From the NCBI GenBank assembly GCA_034440575.1, contig JAOTOL010001643.1:903501-967500 (forward strand): 64,000 nt of DNA. Reading direction: 5' to 3'. This document shows, one piece after another, positions 23,616 to 35,800 of the stretch. Positions within the stretch are counted from its first letter, which is position 1; every line of letters begins with the position of its first letter. The position numbers were made by a program, and so were the translations under genes. Source of the stretch: Imbricaverruca yamaguchii. Lineage: Eukaryota; Arthropoda; Thecostraca; Neoverrucidae. The notes under the pieces are model-generated. The model saw nothing but the letters and a program-made list of their open reading frames with translations. It was not told the DNA's origin and searched no databases.

Positions 23616-25715
23616 TGATAAATTGAGAGATTCTCGGGTGGTGGAAAAAATACATTTACTGCCATTTACTGATGTGAAACATACATAAATGGACGGAACA
23701 TGGCATACATGATCGGCTTATACAAAATTATGAAGTTATATAAGGCAATTAGATAGAATAGCACGAATATTATATTGTCATGGCTATTCTGGAAACACTT
23801 GAAATCTTATAAAGCATACAAGATCATCAGGAATATTACTGTTCCCAGCTGTGTAATTGGTTTTGTCATGCGGGCGAACTTGGTGTTCGTATCGGGTGCA
23901 ACAATGCAAATGTTGGGGAATGTCGGTCTGGCGGCAGTCAAGGTTGGTGCTACAGTTTTAATGCCTGCAATAGTATATTATTCTCCATCCGTGCCTTAAG
24001 CCGATTTCCATGCGACATTGTATCCCTATTACGGTTGCAGTATGTGAATCATAAATCAGAATGACAATAACAATAATTTGAATGTGAGCGTTTAGCTGTT
24101 CGGCAGGAATGAAGATTGTAAAGAAGAACACTACTTGACAGCAATTAAGGTTGGGAAGTAGTTGCACCATTTTTATCGATGGTATAAGGGGACAATCCAG
24201 TGTTGAAGGTGTTCAGGGAGCAACAACAATGACAGCTACAACGCGAACTTTCTCGAACCGTGCATGGTTTATTCCATTTCATAACACCAGTTTTGTTTTG
24301 GCAAACCCAAGTCCGGTATTTGCAGCGGCAACTGTGCTGATATTCCCGAATAGAAGCACAGCAAGAGCGACTTGTAGGTGAACAAACCAATGCAGAAAGA
24401 GAGTCGATTTCTGCGTCTGGACAGCTTTCGATGAAAAATAAAATGGACGTTGTCAGGGAAGTTGATCCCTACGGCCATAGTAGCCCGCTACTGTACTCAA
24501 GTGCTTTCCAATAAACACTGAAGTGTGCTTTACCGTTATTTCAGTAAACAGTTCCACTCTGGTACATTCATGGAGCTAAATTCCCCAATCGGGTGTGCAT
24601 TTTTGGATACAAGGCGGGCGCATCCTCAAGTTATAAACCGATGGTAACTGAATCGTACAGCCAGGCTAATGATTGCTGCATGAACAACACAGTCGATGCG
24701 CCCCAAAGCCGAAGTAACCAACACAGGTTTGGCTAGTAACATGGATGGTGTTGTAATGACAACACAACAACCAGATATACGTTTTATACAAAAACTAATG
24801 TTCGTGTGGCATGAATCGTCTATTCACCTGCATGCAGGCTTAAATCGGCTGCACCAATCGCTCATTCGCAGACTCAATAGTCGTCGGCCGAAATGCCCGC
24901 CGGGAGACAGACTAGCACTATGCGACAGACAGCCGCCTCGGTGCGGAGAGGTGGCGGCCGCCGGCACGACAGCCGAGGGCCGGATGTGCCGGGGGTCTGC
25001 AGTCTGCGCGTCACGTGACACGGTTTCGGACGCGCCACGCCGCCGGCTATCGGCCATCGGCGCGGTTTCCCGGAGGTGGCCGCCGGCGGCGGCCGGTTTC
25101 TCCGTTCGTTATCGTGCCGACGGTGTGTGACGCGGCCATTGTTGGCGACCGGGCCTGTTACGCCATTTTCAATGCTGGCCGTGATAGATGTGACGGCGCA
25201 TCGTGAAATTCGGCCCGTCCCCCCTCTGGGATGACGACATGTGCGCTATGCACCCTCGCCTCCGTGACCGTGGTAGAGGTGCTCCGACTCAGGGAAACCC
25301 TTTCAAATGCAGGCTGGAGTGCCCAGCAATGAAAATGAAATTAAAATGGATGGCGCTTTTCCTCCAGCTTACGTTCATGGGCGAATCAGTTAAACTACAA
25401 AAATACGGGCACCCGAAAGGAAAGCTCGGAGTGCTTAAGCACACTTAGTGAGGTAATACTTTCCATCGCTGTCTGCGACGGTAGCACAACGTCTGAACGA
25501 TGTGGTCAGCCTGTAACGGCTTCGCATCGTCGCCGACACCATTTGTCGTGGCACTTGGGCGGAGCAGACGCATGACTCAATCATCACCAGTGATCCTCAC
25601 TGCATTAAAAACCTGTCAATCGTCGATCGAGGGACAAGTTGCGGGATGTATTGCAATTAGGTGCGCTCAAGTTACGACAGATTACATTTAGCATAGCTTC
25701 AAGTTGCACTAGCCA

Positions 25716-25876
25716 TGGTTGGTTCTTGGTTTTACGACACATCGACCGTTGAGTCATGCAGCGTCGCCAATCTCTCACGCCGATTGGTCGCGGGCGAAGA
25801 GTAGCGACAGGTGAGACTCGAACACACAACCTTTCGATTGTGAGACGAACAGCTTACCCCTAGACTACACGTCCCC
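25716..25876 (-). repeat. tRNA-derived SINE, copy B (best preserved head)
   Basis: On the minus strand the head reads gtagtctaggggtaagctg (A box), gtctcacaatcgaaaggttg and gtgttcgagtctcacc (B box). A loop CTCACAA would place a CAC anticodon, and the gttcgtctcacaatcgaaag region closely follows tRNA-Val(CAC). The body then carries ttcgcccgcgaccaatcggc, gtgagagattggcgacgc and gtcgatgtgtcgtaaaacca, as in copies A and C. Confidence 0.85.
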
Positions 25877-26005
25877 TGCACTAGCCGTGAGCGTGACATT
25901 TTCCCAGGGATGAAGTGCGTCATCCCCTCGGGTGGATCCGCACGGTGCGCCGGCGCCCATCACGTGGTGCCCGTGTTGTCTGTCCGTCATGTCTGTCATG
26001 TGCCC

Positions 26006-26167
26006 GGCTGTCGCTCTGATCCAGAGCTGCTACGCATGGCATCCGTGATGTGGGTTGACACCCGGCCAGCGGTACCTGTCGTTCGCGGCTGTCGCTCTGA
26101 TCCAGAGCTGCTACGCATGGCATCCGTGATGTGGGTTGACACCCGGCCAGCGGTACCTGTCGTTCGC
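26006..26167. repeat. 81-bp tandem duplication
   Basis: Two adjacent, apparently identical 81-bp copies start with ggctgtcgctctgatccaga at 26006 and 26087. The third start (26168) diverges. Confidence 0.9.
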
Positions 26168-26868
26168 GGCCGGCGCTCCGATTCGCCGCGGTCTCCTCCA
26201 TGTTGCGTGACGTCCAGAGCCGGGCTCAGCTGTATGGTGGCTGGAGGTCGCCTCTGCGAACACCGCTCGACAGAATGTTTGTCATCGATGTTCTCAGTAA
26301 ACGCAGCTTTGTTGCGCTTGTGTGTCGAAAGCATTCACGAAGCGCATTGGCGTTGGTTTTTATCACTGAAGAGGCTTGTGCACCCAATATTGGCTCGACG
26401 ACGTAATGCTTTCATTATTTAGCGTGGACTATATGGAGCTCAGTGAAGCAATTCGCAGGGAATTGTTTTTCTTCCGTGCCCAGTCCCCCAACAATTTTCA
26501 TGAATCGACACCCGTTACAAAGCAAATGCATTCTCGTTTAGTGTGGAGGGGATACGTGGCATGGACATGGACCATGGTCCGAGCCTCATATGTTAAACAT
26601 GATCCTGCCAGCAAACTTCAATTGCCACTCTCTTTTGTATCAGTTGATGCTTCAGTTCTATGAGTTACCGCCTTTTTAACGGTTGTGTATTTTAACCGAT
26701 GTAATTTATCAATTACAGTCAAGTATTCTAACAATTTCCTGAAAGCTGGTGAGCTTCCTGTTTGATTTATGTCATCAGTTGCAAAGCCGCAGCCAGGGGG
26801 TAGCCCGCCCTCCTTAGCAACCAAGACTACACTAGAGGAAAAACATTTTTGCCACGCAGAGTCAACAA

Positions 26869-26965
26869 ATTCGGCGCGAGAAGCGCGCCGAAAGCGTTAT
26901 GTTCCATGACTTTTTTGTTGGTCACCCCCGCCCCCTTTAAGAAAATCCTGGTTGCGCCACTGGTC
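26869..26965. repeat. Interspersed repeat fragment, hairpin family
   Basis: A hairpin with 9-bp stem (ttcggcgcg and cgcgccgaa) is followed by agcgttatgttcc, a ggtcacccccgcccccttta block and gaaaatcctggttgcgccac. It is homologous to 22670-22770. The gggggtagcccgccctcctt string just upstream (26796) may belong to the same element. Confidence 0.6.
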
Positions 26966-28089
26966 AGCATTATCTGCTGTTGATGGTCTTCTAAAAAGGT
27001 AATTTGCGATGTTTTCACCAGTTTCTGAAGTATCTGATTTGCTGGTCAGCGCACCTGCCTATTTGTAAAATAAGGCACATTGACCTAATTCCTCGAGTAT
27101 TGAAAGATGAAATATCAGCTAAAGAGACTTAATAAGCGCATATCTGCCATCACAAGTGTGTTTCAAGCTTACATAAGTATAAATAAATGAATTGCATATT
27201 GGTGGATTAATTGAAAATGGATGCTTTCATTATTATACAAGCTTCGCAATGATCTGTGGTCCAATATGTACGTTTATATTAAGTCTCTGGCTCATATTTT
27301 GATCTTCAATGCTCAAGAAATTAGGTTACTGTGCCTTAATTTCACTTATATAGCTCTCCTGGCTTCAGCACTCCAGGAAATCAACGTCACCATTCATGTT
27401 TGATTAAGTTAAATCCGAGTGCATGCTGGAGAAACTTTACTGGGAGAAGAAACTTTCCATGCCATGCAGTTTGCCGCGGAGATACTGCACCCACCAAAGG
27501 ATCGAGGAATTCAAATTCGCTAGCATGATCCTAACCGGTAGGTTAGAGTGCCACCAGTACTCAGACTCCTTTGCCCCGTTGTCAGTTCTGGAGCCTGATG
27601 TGATCAGTTGCGAACTGACTGCCCCATACGTGGACTAAATGCGAATGCGTGTAAAGACTCGAACCCTGCTTTGCCGGAAAAAGGAAGGCTGGCGAAAGGA
27701 AACTAAAGGCTGGCGACATGCCAATTAGTCTACCGAAGCGGCTATATAAAAACTGTCTGAGTATCATTCTGATCTGCTCCTGTTTTCATTGGTAGACAGT
27801 TAAGTAGCATCAGCGGCCAACCGCAGACGTGAAATTCTTGGCGACGCTGGTGCCACTCAAAAAGTCCAGCGTTGAAAACTATTGTGGTGGCATTAGGTGG
27901 CGATAGCGCGCCATGACCCACCCGTCAGGCCGGCTACGGGCACAGCTTATTCCGGCCGGCAACAGTTTGCGGTGCGCTTTTTCTTGCGCTCTGTTGGCGG
28001 CTGGAGTTTTGCAGCTGGTGTTATGGCGGTGGTGCTGCGGCCGGTGCCCGCAACAGTCGCCACTCGCTACGCCACGTCCTGGCGAAACC

Positions 28090-28880
28090 AGGCATGCACT
28101 GCTGGTGTCAGCAGCGCGGGCTGTCGGCGGTGGACTGCTGATGTCAGCAGCGTGGGCTGTCGGGGGTGGACTGCTGATGTCAGCAGCGTGGGATGTCGGG
28201 GGTGGACTGCTGATGTCAGCAGCGCGGGCTGTCGGCGGTGGACTGCTGATGTCAGCAGCGTGGGGTGTCGGGGGTGGACTGCTGGTGTCAGCAGCGCGGG
28301 CTGTCGGCGGTGCACTGCTGGTGTCAGCAGCGCGGGCTGTCGGCGGTGGGCTGCTGATGTCAGCAGCGCGGGCTGTCGGGGGTGGACTGCTGGTGTCAGC
28401 AGCGTGGGCTGTCGGGGGTGGACTGCTGATGTCAGCAGCGTGGGATGTCGGGGGTGGACTGCTGATGTCAGCAGCTCGGGCTGTCGGGAGTGGACTGCTG
28501 ATGTCAGCAGCGCGGGCTGTCGGCGGTGCACTGCTGGTGTCAGCAGCGCGGGCTGTCGGCGGTGGGCTGCTGATGTCAGCAGCGCGGGCTGTCGGCGGTG
28601 GACTGCTGATGTCAGCAGCGCAGGCTGTCGGGTGTGGACTGCTGATGTCAGCAGCGCAGGCTGTCGGGTGTGCACTGCTGATGTCAGCAGATCGGGCTGT
28701 CGGGAGTGCACTGCTGATGTCAGCAGCGTGGGCTGTCGGGAGTGCACTGCTGTTGTCAGCAGCTCGGGCTGTCAGGAGTCAATTGTTGATGTCAGCAGCG
28801 CGGGCTGTCAGGAGTTCATTGCTGATGTCAGCAGCGTGGGCTGTCGGGAGTGCACTGCTGGTGTCAGCAGTCCAGGCTGC
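28090..28880. repeat. 36-bp palindrome-bearing minisatellite, about 21 copies
   Basis: Each unit holds the near-palindrome ctgctgatgtcagcag, then a variable gcgggctgtcggcggtgga half. Units are conserved to a few substitutions. Because 36 is a multiple of three and the unit lacks stops, two plus-strand frames of 338 codons and one minus-strand frame of 226 codons stay open. They read as 12-residue repeats such as SSAGCRRWTADV. The array lies within the GAS2-like intron, so it is very unlikely to be coding. Confidence 0.93.
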
Positions 28881-29677
28881 CAGTCGCGCTGTCGGCCAAT
28901 CGGCTTCCGTTGAGCCGCTCTCAGGTTGAAGGAACTCGCAGATCCACGGCACTGTCCGGGACCGAACGGCCGCGGAAGTGGGCGGGCACATTCCGCCGAG
29001 TTATTCACGTCGTCTATCTGCTGCGATGTCCAGCCCGGCCAATCCCGCCGCCGGGCCCCTTGTTTTGGATGGCCAGCTGGTCGCGACTTGCACCATTGGT
29101 GATGCTGCTTCTGGTGCCTCCCATCGAGCCGGTGGATTTATGTGGTTGATGCCACCACCCGCTTCACTATTGGTGGTGACATCCTTTGGACTCCGGCAAT
29201 GTCAAATGAAAGAAGCAACTGTGCTGAAATAGAATGTCGACCACCATGGGATGGCCCGTTTCTCCGTCCGTATTGGTGTCTTATTTGACCCTAGAGGCCG
29301 TCTGGTAACTGAGGATCACGCTGGCGTATCAGTATCAGTAGCCGTTGATGTATGTATCAACACCACCCCGAACTATCGGTGAACGGTGCTGATTGCTTGC
29401 ACCAAAGCTGCAACCTGTGTGGTACGTCATCAGTGCTAACCACAAAAGACGCCGAAGGAAGTAAATTGTATCCATATTGCAATCGGGAATCTTCATCACT
29501 GAAGCAGTCAAGAAATGGGCTGCTGAGGTATCTGGTTCTGCGCGATGACCCTTTTGGTTTAACCTGACTGGTCTGATCCGATTTGGTTTTGAGCGGACCT
29601 TGCCTGACTGAGTTGGTGTTGACCATGTCCGACCTGACTTGACCTGTCGTGCTGCTAATGGACCTCATCTGTTCCAG

Positions 29678-30169
29678 CATGCCAACAATGTGCGCCGGTG
29701 CGCTGACGAGTTCCAGTCGGAGCACGTGGTGCGCCGAGGTCGCCGCTTCTCGGCCGGCTTCCGCATCCCAAGCTGGGAGGTGCAGTACAACCGTTCCGCA
29801 CGCGCCGGCTCCTTCTTCGCGCGCGACAACATCCACAACTTCATCCGCTGGTGCAACGAACTGGGCGTGCTCGACTGCCTCATGTTCGAGACCGAGGACC
29901 TGGTGTCGAGGAAGAACGAGAAGCACGTGATCCTGTGCCTGCTGGAGATCGCCCGGCGCGGCGCCAAGTTCGGCATGGCCGCGCCCATGCTGGTGCAGTT
30001 CGAGCAGCAGATCGACAGGGAGATCGCCCGCGAGAACGGCCGAGGCGGCGGCGGCGGCGGCGACGGCGAGGAGGGCGAGCTGGACGGTGACGGGGACGAC
30101 CAGCCGCCCATGGTGTACGGCCCCGCCCAGCAGGTGGTCACCAACGACCTCAAGAGCCTCGACGAGATG
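29678..30169 (+). CDS. pigs: GAS2-like cytoskeletal linker, second coding exon
   Basis: The exon (164 residues, combined 91-254) enters in phase 0 after ttccag and completes the CH domain. HANNVRRCADEF joins VVLCD of the first exon, and GSFFARDNIHNFIRWCNELG (combined 134-153) is the family hallmark. CLMFETEDLVSRKN and VILCLLEIARRGAKFG follow. A Gly-rich acidic linker (about 211-231) and a VTNDLKSLDEM segment come next, then a phase-0 donor (gtgagt at 30170). In related proteins the next block is the Cys-containing GAR domain. No such exon was recognised between here and the window end, so this gene is partial. Codons are strongly GC-ending. Confidence 0.92.
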
Positions 30170-30300
30170 GTGAGTACCGCTGGCTGCTGAGCCGCGCCCG
30201 TCGGCCTCTGCCCTCACCACTGCCGCCCGAGTGTGCACACAACTTCCGAGGGTATACGAGTGCCACTCGTGTGTGCCACCCGTGGCTAGGTGCATGCGAG

Positions 30301-30460
30301 GGGACGAGTAGTCTAGGGGTGAGTTGCCCGCCTCACAATCGAAAGGTTGTGGGTTCTAGTCTCACCTGTCGCTAATCTTCGCCCGCGGCCAGTCGGCGTG
30401 AGAGATTGGCGACGCCACATGACTCAACGGTCGATGTGTCGCAAAACCAATCAACAACCT
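30301..30460 (+). repeat. tRNA-derived SINE, copy C
   Basis: It lies about 130 bp into the next intron of the GAS2-like gene. It reads gagtagtctaggggtgagtt (A box), cctcacaatcgaaaggttg and gtgggttctagtctcacctg (B box with one weakening change, TTCTAG for TTCGAG). The shared body follows to gatgtgtcgcaaaaccaa. The orientation is opposite to copies A and B. Confidence 0.87.
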
Positions 30461-31889
30461 AGGTGCATGCGACACTCCGAACCATGGGTGTAGCATTTCA
30501 GAACACGAGTGGGTATAAGGTACACACCTATATAGGGTATAGAGTACTCCATTAGTCCAGGCAATTCATGGTTGGTGCATTTTCCACTGAAAATGTGTCC
30601 TACATGGACTTTGGTCCCGACAATTCTAAGACAAGGTTGCACATATGCCACTTGGTACAACATTGTTACACCCCGATATTTTTGCTAATTGCAGTCAACC
30701 TAGTCTCCTGCTATATTTCATGTCGGTCGCCGAAGTTTTGTTCTGAACCATATATTTGTCACAGTTCGAAATGTTTATGTGCCCCGAATCCCATTGATGC
30801 CAGGCCCGAATTTGTTTACTCATGGTCAACCTTTGCGCACTGCTTACGGACACACAGACAGTGCTCAAAGTTGCAGCTTCTCCGGGAAATTTCACAGTTG
30901 GTCTCGCATGTGCACAGCCGCACACAGGCAGCACACTCCGGGTAATCTTAACACTGCCCCAGCTATCTCGGGTACAAACACGCACCGCCCGAGCTATGTG
31001 GGAGTGTCGCGTCTATTGACGATGTCTGTGGGGGCGGGATAAGATATCGCAGGCGACGTCGGGTGTGCCCCGTCAGAGGCCCACGTCCGGTGGGGGAAGG
31101 GTGTGGGGGGGGGGGCGGGCTTGAGTTGAACCGGACCAGGTCTCCACACAAGATCGTGCTGATCTCTGTACGGGACCGGACCAGGTCCCCACACAGCGCT
31201 GAACCAATGTTCCCCTCAGTGGCGTAGCTCTAGTGTGCGCTCCATGACGCAGGAGCCAAGACCCGCCCAGCGATTTCGAACCGGGTCCTCAATGCGCCCG
31301 AGGCTGAATCAGTCCGCGGATGTGACTGCCCTGGGAAGGTGGTCGGATAGTTCACCAGGTAGACTCCGGGACCGCCCAAGTTTTGAAGCTTGAGTGAGTC
31401 CCCGAGTGTGTAGGTTTGTGGCTGCGGTATCATACGCATAGTTTCGTGAACTATTTTTGGGAAGGTAGAACAGAGCTTTCATTCATGGAAGCAGGAGTGG
31501 AACGTTTCCAAAATGACCGAAAATGCAAAGTTGTCTTTCAAATAGCGTGGTTAATTTTTTCACAATTACTGTTCTTCAGATAAAGCTTTGTTTTCTATTT
31601 TTGGGAGAAAGGGCAACCCTTCCCGCAACAGGGGTTCATCATCCTTCGCCCTAGTGTATAGGTCAGTCATGAGCACAGGATGGCAGTCAAAGTTCGTAGA
31701 GCAAATTACGTTTTTGATGCCACTGTTTCCAGGCAATCACCTTCGGTTTAATGTTAACACTCGCACGTCCGGAGGTTCGCGCCAACTTCGCATGTCCGGG
31801 TGGCAGATGTCTGCCCCCCTAAGATCTCTAGAACTATGCTAGCTAGCGGCAAACGGAAAACGGCGTTGGATAGCTGGTGACGGGCTCCA
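30461..31889 (+). other. Probable intron DNA, no gene
   Basis: Mixed DNA with a duplicated ggaccaggtctccacaca/ggaccaggtccccacaca block (31134 and 31175). A GC-rich segment at 31230-31430 carries a minus-strand ggttcgaaatc string that fits a B box. It could be another SINE fragment, but there is only one copy. Confidence 0.4.
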
Positions 31890-32620
31890 TCAAAAGTGTT
31901 TCGGTCATTTTTTTTTATCGCTCAGGTCAACAGTCAGGTCACTGGGTCATCATAGGTCAAAGTCGACCAGATCAGGTGGGACTCAGATATTGACACATAT
32001 CTCAGGACCTGTAACAGATAGAAACAAACGGCGAACGCTATTCGACGGTCCTTTAAATGCGCTACCGACAATTGGCGGTGTAATTTTAGGCCAAGTCAAC
32101 CGAAACTCTAGTCAAGGTCATGAATTCATGACCTCAGGTCAACGCTTAGGGAGGTCATGTAATGTGCCAATCGACACGTCTTGACGATACAAGCACAATG
32201 ACGATAATTGCAGCCTTCTAGCTCAGTGCAGTGCGATGTAATGCGCATAAATGTGTAGTGATCTCAGGTGACCTCAGAGACCTTGGTGAGGTCACTGAGC
32301 AAAAATGCCAGCAGTAACATTGAGCATAGCTTCCATCTGCATGCCACAACCGTTGTGAGATCGCAAATATGTAATCAGGAAACATTTGTATGTTTACCAT
32401 AACCATATAATTGGGAAGCCATGGCAGCAACCTGACCTAAGGTCAATGCTACGAAAAAAACGATATACATATTATGTCCCTGATGAGATCATGACATGCT
32501 ATAAGTTTTAAATAAATCGCCCAATTATTGTGGAAGTTATGCCACCTAAAACTCCGAGTGTAGTTGAGTCACTTCGCCTGACCTGGTGACCTGACCTGAG
32601 ATGACCCAGGATTAGAAATG
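31890..32620. repeat. Transposon-like element bounded by AGGTCA/TGACCT clusters
   Basis: The left end carries caggtcaacagtcaggtcac followed by more ggtca half-sites, all in plus orientation (31924-31970). The right end carries cctgacctggtgacctgacc (32578) in the opposite orientation. Further ggtca/tgacc strings are scattered between. The overall form is that of a non-autonomous DNA element with subterminal inverted motifs. Similar clusters occur in the repeats at 7800-7870 and 16490-16580. No open frame of interest. Confidence 0.55.
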
Positions 32621-33520
32621 CGTGAGGGCATGCGCAAAAGACCAATGAACAGCCATGCGAGGTTTGGCCTTGCTAACCCGATTAGTTTGGCGGCAAATAA
32701 GGAAAAACCGGAGGGGGCAGATGTCTGTCCCCTCCCCCAGGACGTGCGCGGGTTAAGTCTCAGCAACATTGATGTGGCATCGGCCACACCAGTCATATGA
32801 CGTTCTGTCATATGACGTTCTCCGCTCATGGTCATGATTCGTTTCCGTTCAGTCGTAGCAGTACACAGAGGACCCAATGATGCAGAACTAGTATTACTGC
32901 CATATCGCTGCACAATGTTTCTCTTCTTCCGCGGTCCTCGTACACAACGGCTTTCTCGTCTGGTAGCCACGGTGTAATTGGTGATTAATGCCACCGTTCG
33001 TGTTATACCTAACCAAGCGCACTAGTACTGCACGGGCTCCGTGAGCCGGACTGCCGTGCCGTGTGAGTGGGTCGGTCGGTTGCCGGGGCCGTGCCCCCCG
33101 CCAGCCGGTGCCAGCGCTAACGGAGCAGGCCGGTGATGGCGGAGCCGCACCGCTCGTCCGCCGGCAGACCGGTTGCCTTGAAGTCGCGACAAATTTGGAA
33201 GTGGCCTCTAGCAAGATCGCACTGGGCACGCCGGCCGGCAGGTGTCGAAAGCGGCGCGCGCGTGGCGCACACGCGTGCCGTCAGCGCGCCGCGGCGGCCG
33301 CACGGGCGCGTTTGTGGCGCGGGCGAGCGGCGGCCGCGGCGGCGACGCGCTGCGGGGCCGCCGCGGCCGTCGGCGGGCGCGCCTGGCCACAGGCCGGCCG
33401 CGCCGGGGCCCCCGCTCGGCGCCCGCTCGGCGCCCGCTCGGCCGGCCGGACTGCCGGCGCCGACCGGCGACAGGGTGCGCTGCCGGCCGGGCCGACACAG
33501 GTGCCGCCGGGCCGGCACAG

Positions 33521-33666
33521 CTGGCCGCCGCGACACGCACCTGTGCCGTGCGTCCTCAATGTCAGGGCGAATGTCAGCCGTCGTGTCGGCCGGCTGGCCG
33601 CCGCGACACGCACCTGTGCCGTGCGTCCTCAATGTCAGGGCGAATGTCAGCCGCCGTGTCGGCCGG
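33521..33666. repeat. 73-bp tandem duplication
   Basis: Two adjacent copies start ctggccgccgcgacacgcac at 33521 and 33594, differing at about one site (gccgtcgtg against gccgccgtg). Confidence 0.9.
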
Positions 33667-34722
33667 CTGGAGTGTGCCGGCGGCGGGCGTCAGGCTGGCC
33701 GAGTCACCGCCGGCTGTCCGGCCCGCCACCGCCACAACCCCGCCCGCCGGCCACCTCTCACCTCAGCTGGACGAATCGTCTGCCGTTACTGCGTGCTGAT
33801 TTACGGTGGTTTTAGTCGTAGTCCATCGTGTGCAATCACGGGAATCAAAGGAAATGATGTAGCTTGTAATTGTAATGCGCTTTAACACTGCGAACAGTCA
33901 ATTTCTATCATGTTTTCTCAGACCTTTGAAATAAACTGTCCATATAGACTGTCTCATAATATGTTCGGCTTTTCGTTCGTTAGAATCATATTTTGGCCGA
34001 TAATTAGACTGATGAGTGATGTTGAAATGCGTTTTTAAGTACCTTATCGGACGGCCTTGGGCGTGTCGGCATGGTGGGCATGAATGAATGAAGGAACGGC
34101 AATGACGTTCATATGAGTTCATTCTCTTCTCTTGCGTGAGTCGCGGGCGCGGCAATCAAAAGTTGTACAGTTGGTTTCGATTGGCTCTTGTTTCCCGCAC
34201 GCAATGGCCGGTCTTAATGGTGCCCGCTCACCAGATTGTGCCTAATCAGTTTGCAGCATGTCACACGCTGGCGTTGCACACTGTCCTTGGGATATCAGCG
34301 AGACATGCAACGTTTGTATCAGTTCATGATCAGGGGCGCACCCAGCGGCAACGCCTTTAACTCGGGTTACCTTGGCTGCCGCAGTCTGCGAGGAGCGTGA
34401 CTTCACGCCTCTTTCACATGTCTCTAATCTCTATTGCTCTTGAATCTCAACCGAGCCACGATGCCAGCGAACCTCGGTGTCTCATCCTATGCCAGGTATG
34501 GCCACGCTGGCGGCGCCGGCGCGCGCAATGTCCGCGGGAACGGCGCGGTGCGCCGGCGCTGGCTGTGGCCTGCGACCCGGCTAAGTGTGGGCGGAATGGC
34601 CGGCCCCGCGGCGCCACATTCCAGCCAGGGAGCCTGCCACGCCTCCGCCGGCTGTCAGCCTGCGCACGCCATCCGGCCGCCTGCACCTGCACCTTTCCCG
34701 AGTTGGGCCCACCCATCTGCCG

Positions 34723-34960
34723 CTGATGGTCTCACGTGCTCCCCTCCCCTCTCGGCGGCCGGCGACTGCACACGTCACCGTCGTGTTCGGACACTCCTAC
34801 TGCTGAGAGTCTCACGTGCTCTCCCCCTCCCCCTCCTTGGAGCCGGCAATTGCGCACGTCACCGTCGTGTACGGACGTTCCTACCGCTGAGAGTCTCACG
34901 TGGTCCACCCCCCCCCCCCCTCGGAGGCCGGCGACTGCGCACGTCACCGTGGCGTGCGGA
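34723..34960. repeat. About 82-bp tandem repeat, three units
   Basis: Units start with a ctcacgtg E-box-like core at 34731, 34812 and 34895. A pyrimidine-rich run and gcgcacgtcaccgtcgtg follow. Divergence is moderate. Confidence 0.75.
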
Positions 34961-35619
34961 TGAGCCGCCAAGGTCCGGCCGGCCGCCGCCGTTTCCTGCT
35001 CCGAGCGCGCCGGTATCGCGGGCCGTGGCTCGGCCGCCCGGCCGAAGGGGGCCTCCGCCGACGACCGAGGTCGCCGCGCGCGCCGCCAAAGGTCGCCACC
35101 CTGACACCGCGTCACCCCCGCGGTGCGACATGCGCGACATGTTCCGACCGGGCCGAGTCGGCCGCTGTCCGGTCAGCGTTAAGTCACTCCGACTGACTGC
35201 AGGGTCGCCCGGCGTCGCCGCATGTGGTCGCACCGCCCGCTGTGGCTCGTGACGTCACTCGCCGTCCTCGGCGGAGGTCCTCTACACATCTGACGTAGAT
35301 GCAGCACCGCCGGTAAATTTGGTGTCGCAAATGTGAAAACTGAATTTGTCGAGCTAAGAACATGGTGCCGTATATTTAGCCAAGCGGTGCAAATTTGCGG
35401 AGGTTTTTGGTGCAACAGGACAGGAAGTTTTTCAGCTGCCATACCTGCAGTACCATTAATCCCCCGTGTCCTTTCCATTCGTGACGAGATGCGGCGCCCC
35501 TTGGTGACGGCGGTCCCCGAGTTGGCAACTCCGCCCCCGAGTGCGACGGCGAGGGATGTTTTGGTGGTCAGATTTGAGTTGGTGGGCGGCTGGTGGTCGT
35601 GAGCGCGTCGGACCGATCA

Positions 35620-35800
35620 CGGGAAATCACGACCACCGTGGCCGCCAGCCGGCCGTGTCGTGACCACCGTCACGACACGGGTCATGACATGTGACCACAG
35701 TTTTGGCACGGGTCACGAAGGGTGACCGCCGTCACATGTGACCACAGTCACGACACGGGTCACGACACGTGGCCACAGTCACGTCACGGTCCGCCGCGCA
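35620..35800. repeat. GTCAC/GTGAC-rich degenerate repeat
   Basis: Irregular units of cacgacacgggtcacgacac and gtgaccacag recur. The perfect 12-bp palindrome gtcacatgtgac lies at 35731-35742. Confidence 0.65.

Larger units (their letters stand above)
20657..29677 (+). other. Intron of the GAS2-like gene (about 9 kb)
   Basis: The intron runs from gtaagtg to the acceptor ctgttccag. It is mainly AT-rich transposon debris with GC-rich islands near 24880-25200. The listed SINE, tandem duplication, 36-bp minisatellite and short repeats lie inside it. Before the acceptor (29565-29650) is a cluster of TGACC/ACCTGAC strings like those in the repeat at 31890-32620. No additional exon is visible or needed, because the two coding exons join in frame at a conserved junction. 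Confidence 0.75.

Noticed and set aside
27897..28929. Two 338-codon frames on the plus strand
   Set aside because: They are produced by a 36-bp minisatellite lying within the GAS2-like intron.
18087..30460. Functional tRNA genes at the SINE positions
   Set aside because: The acceptor arms do not pair and the same body follows each head, so they are SINEs rather than tRNA genes.
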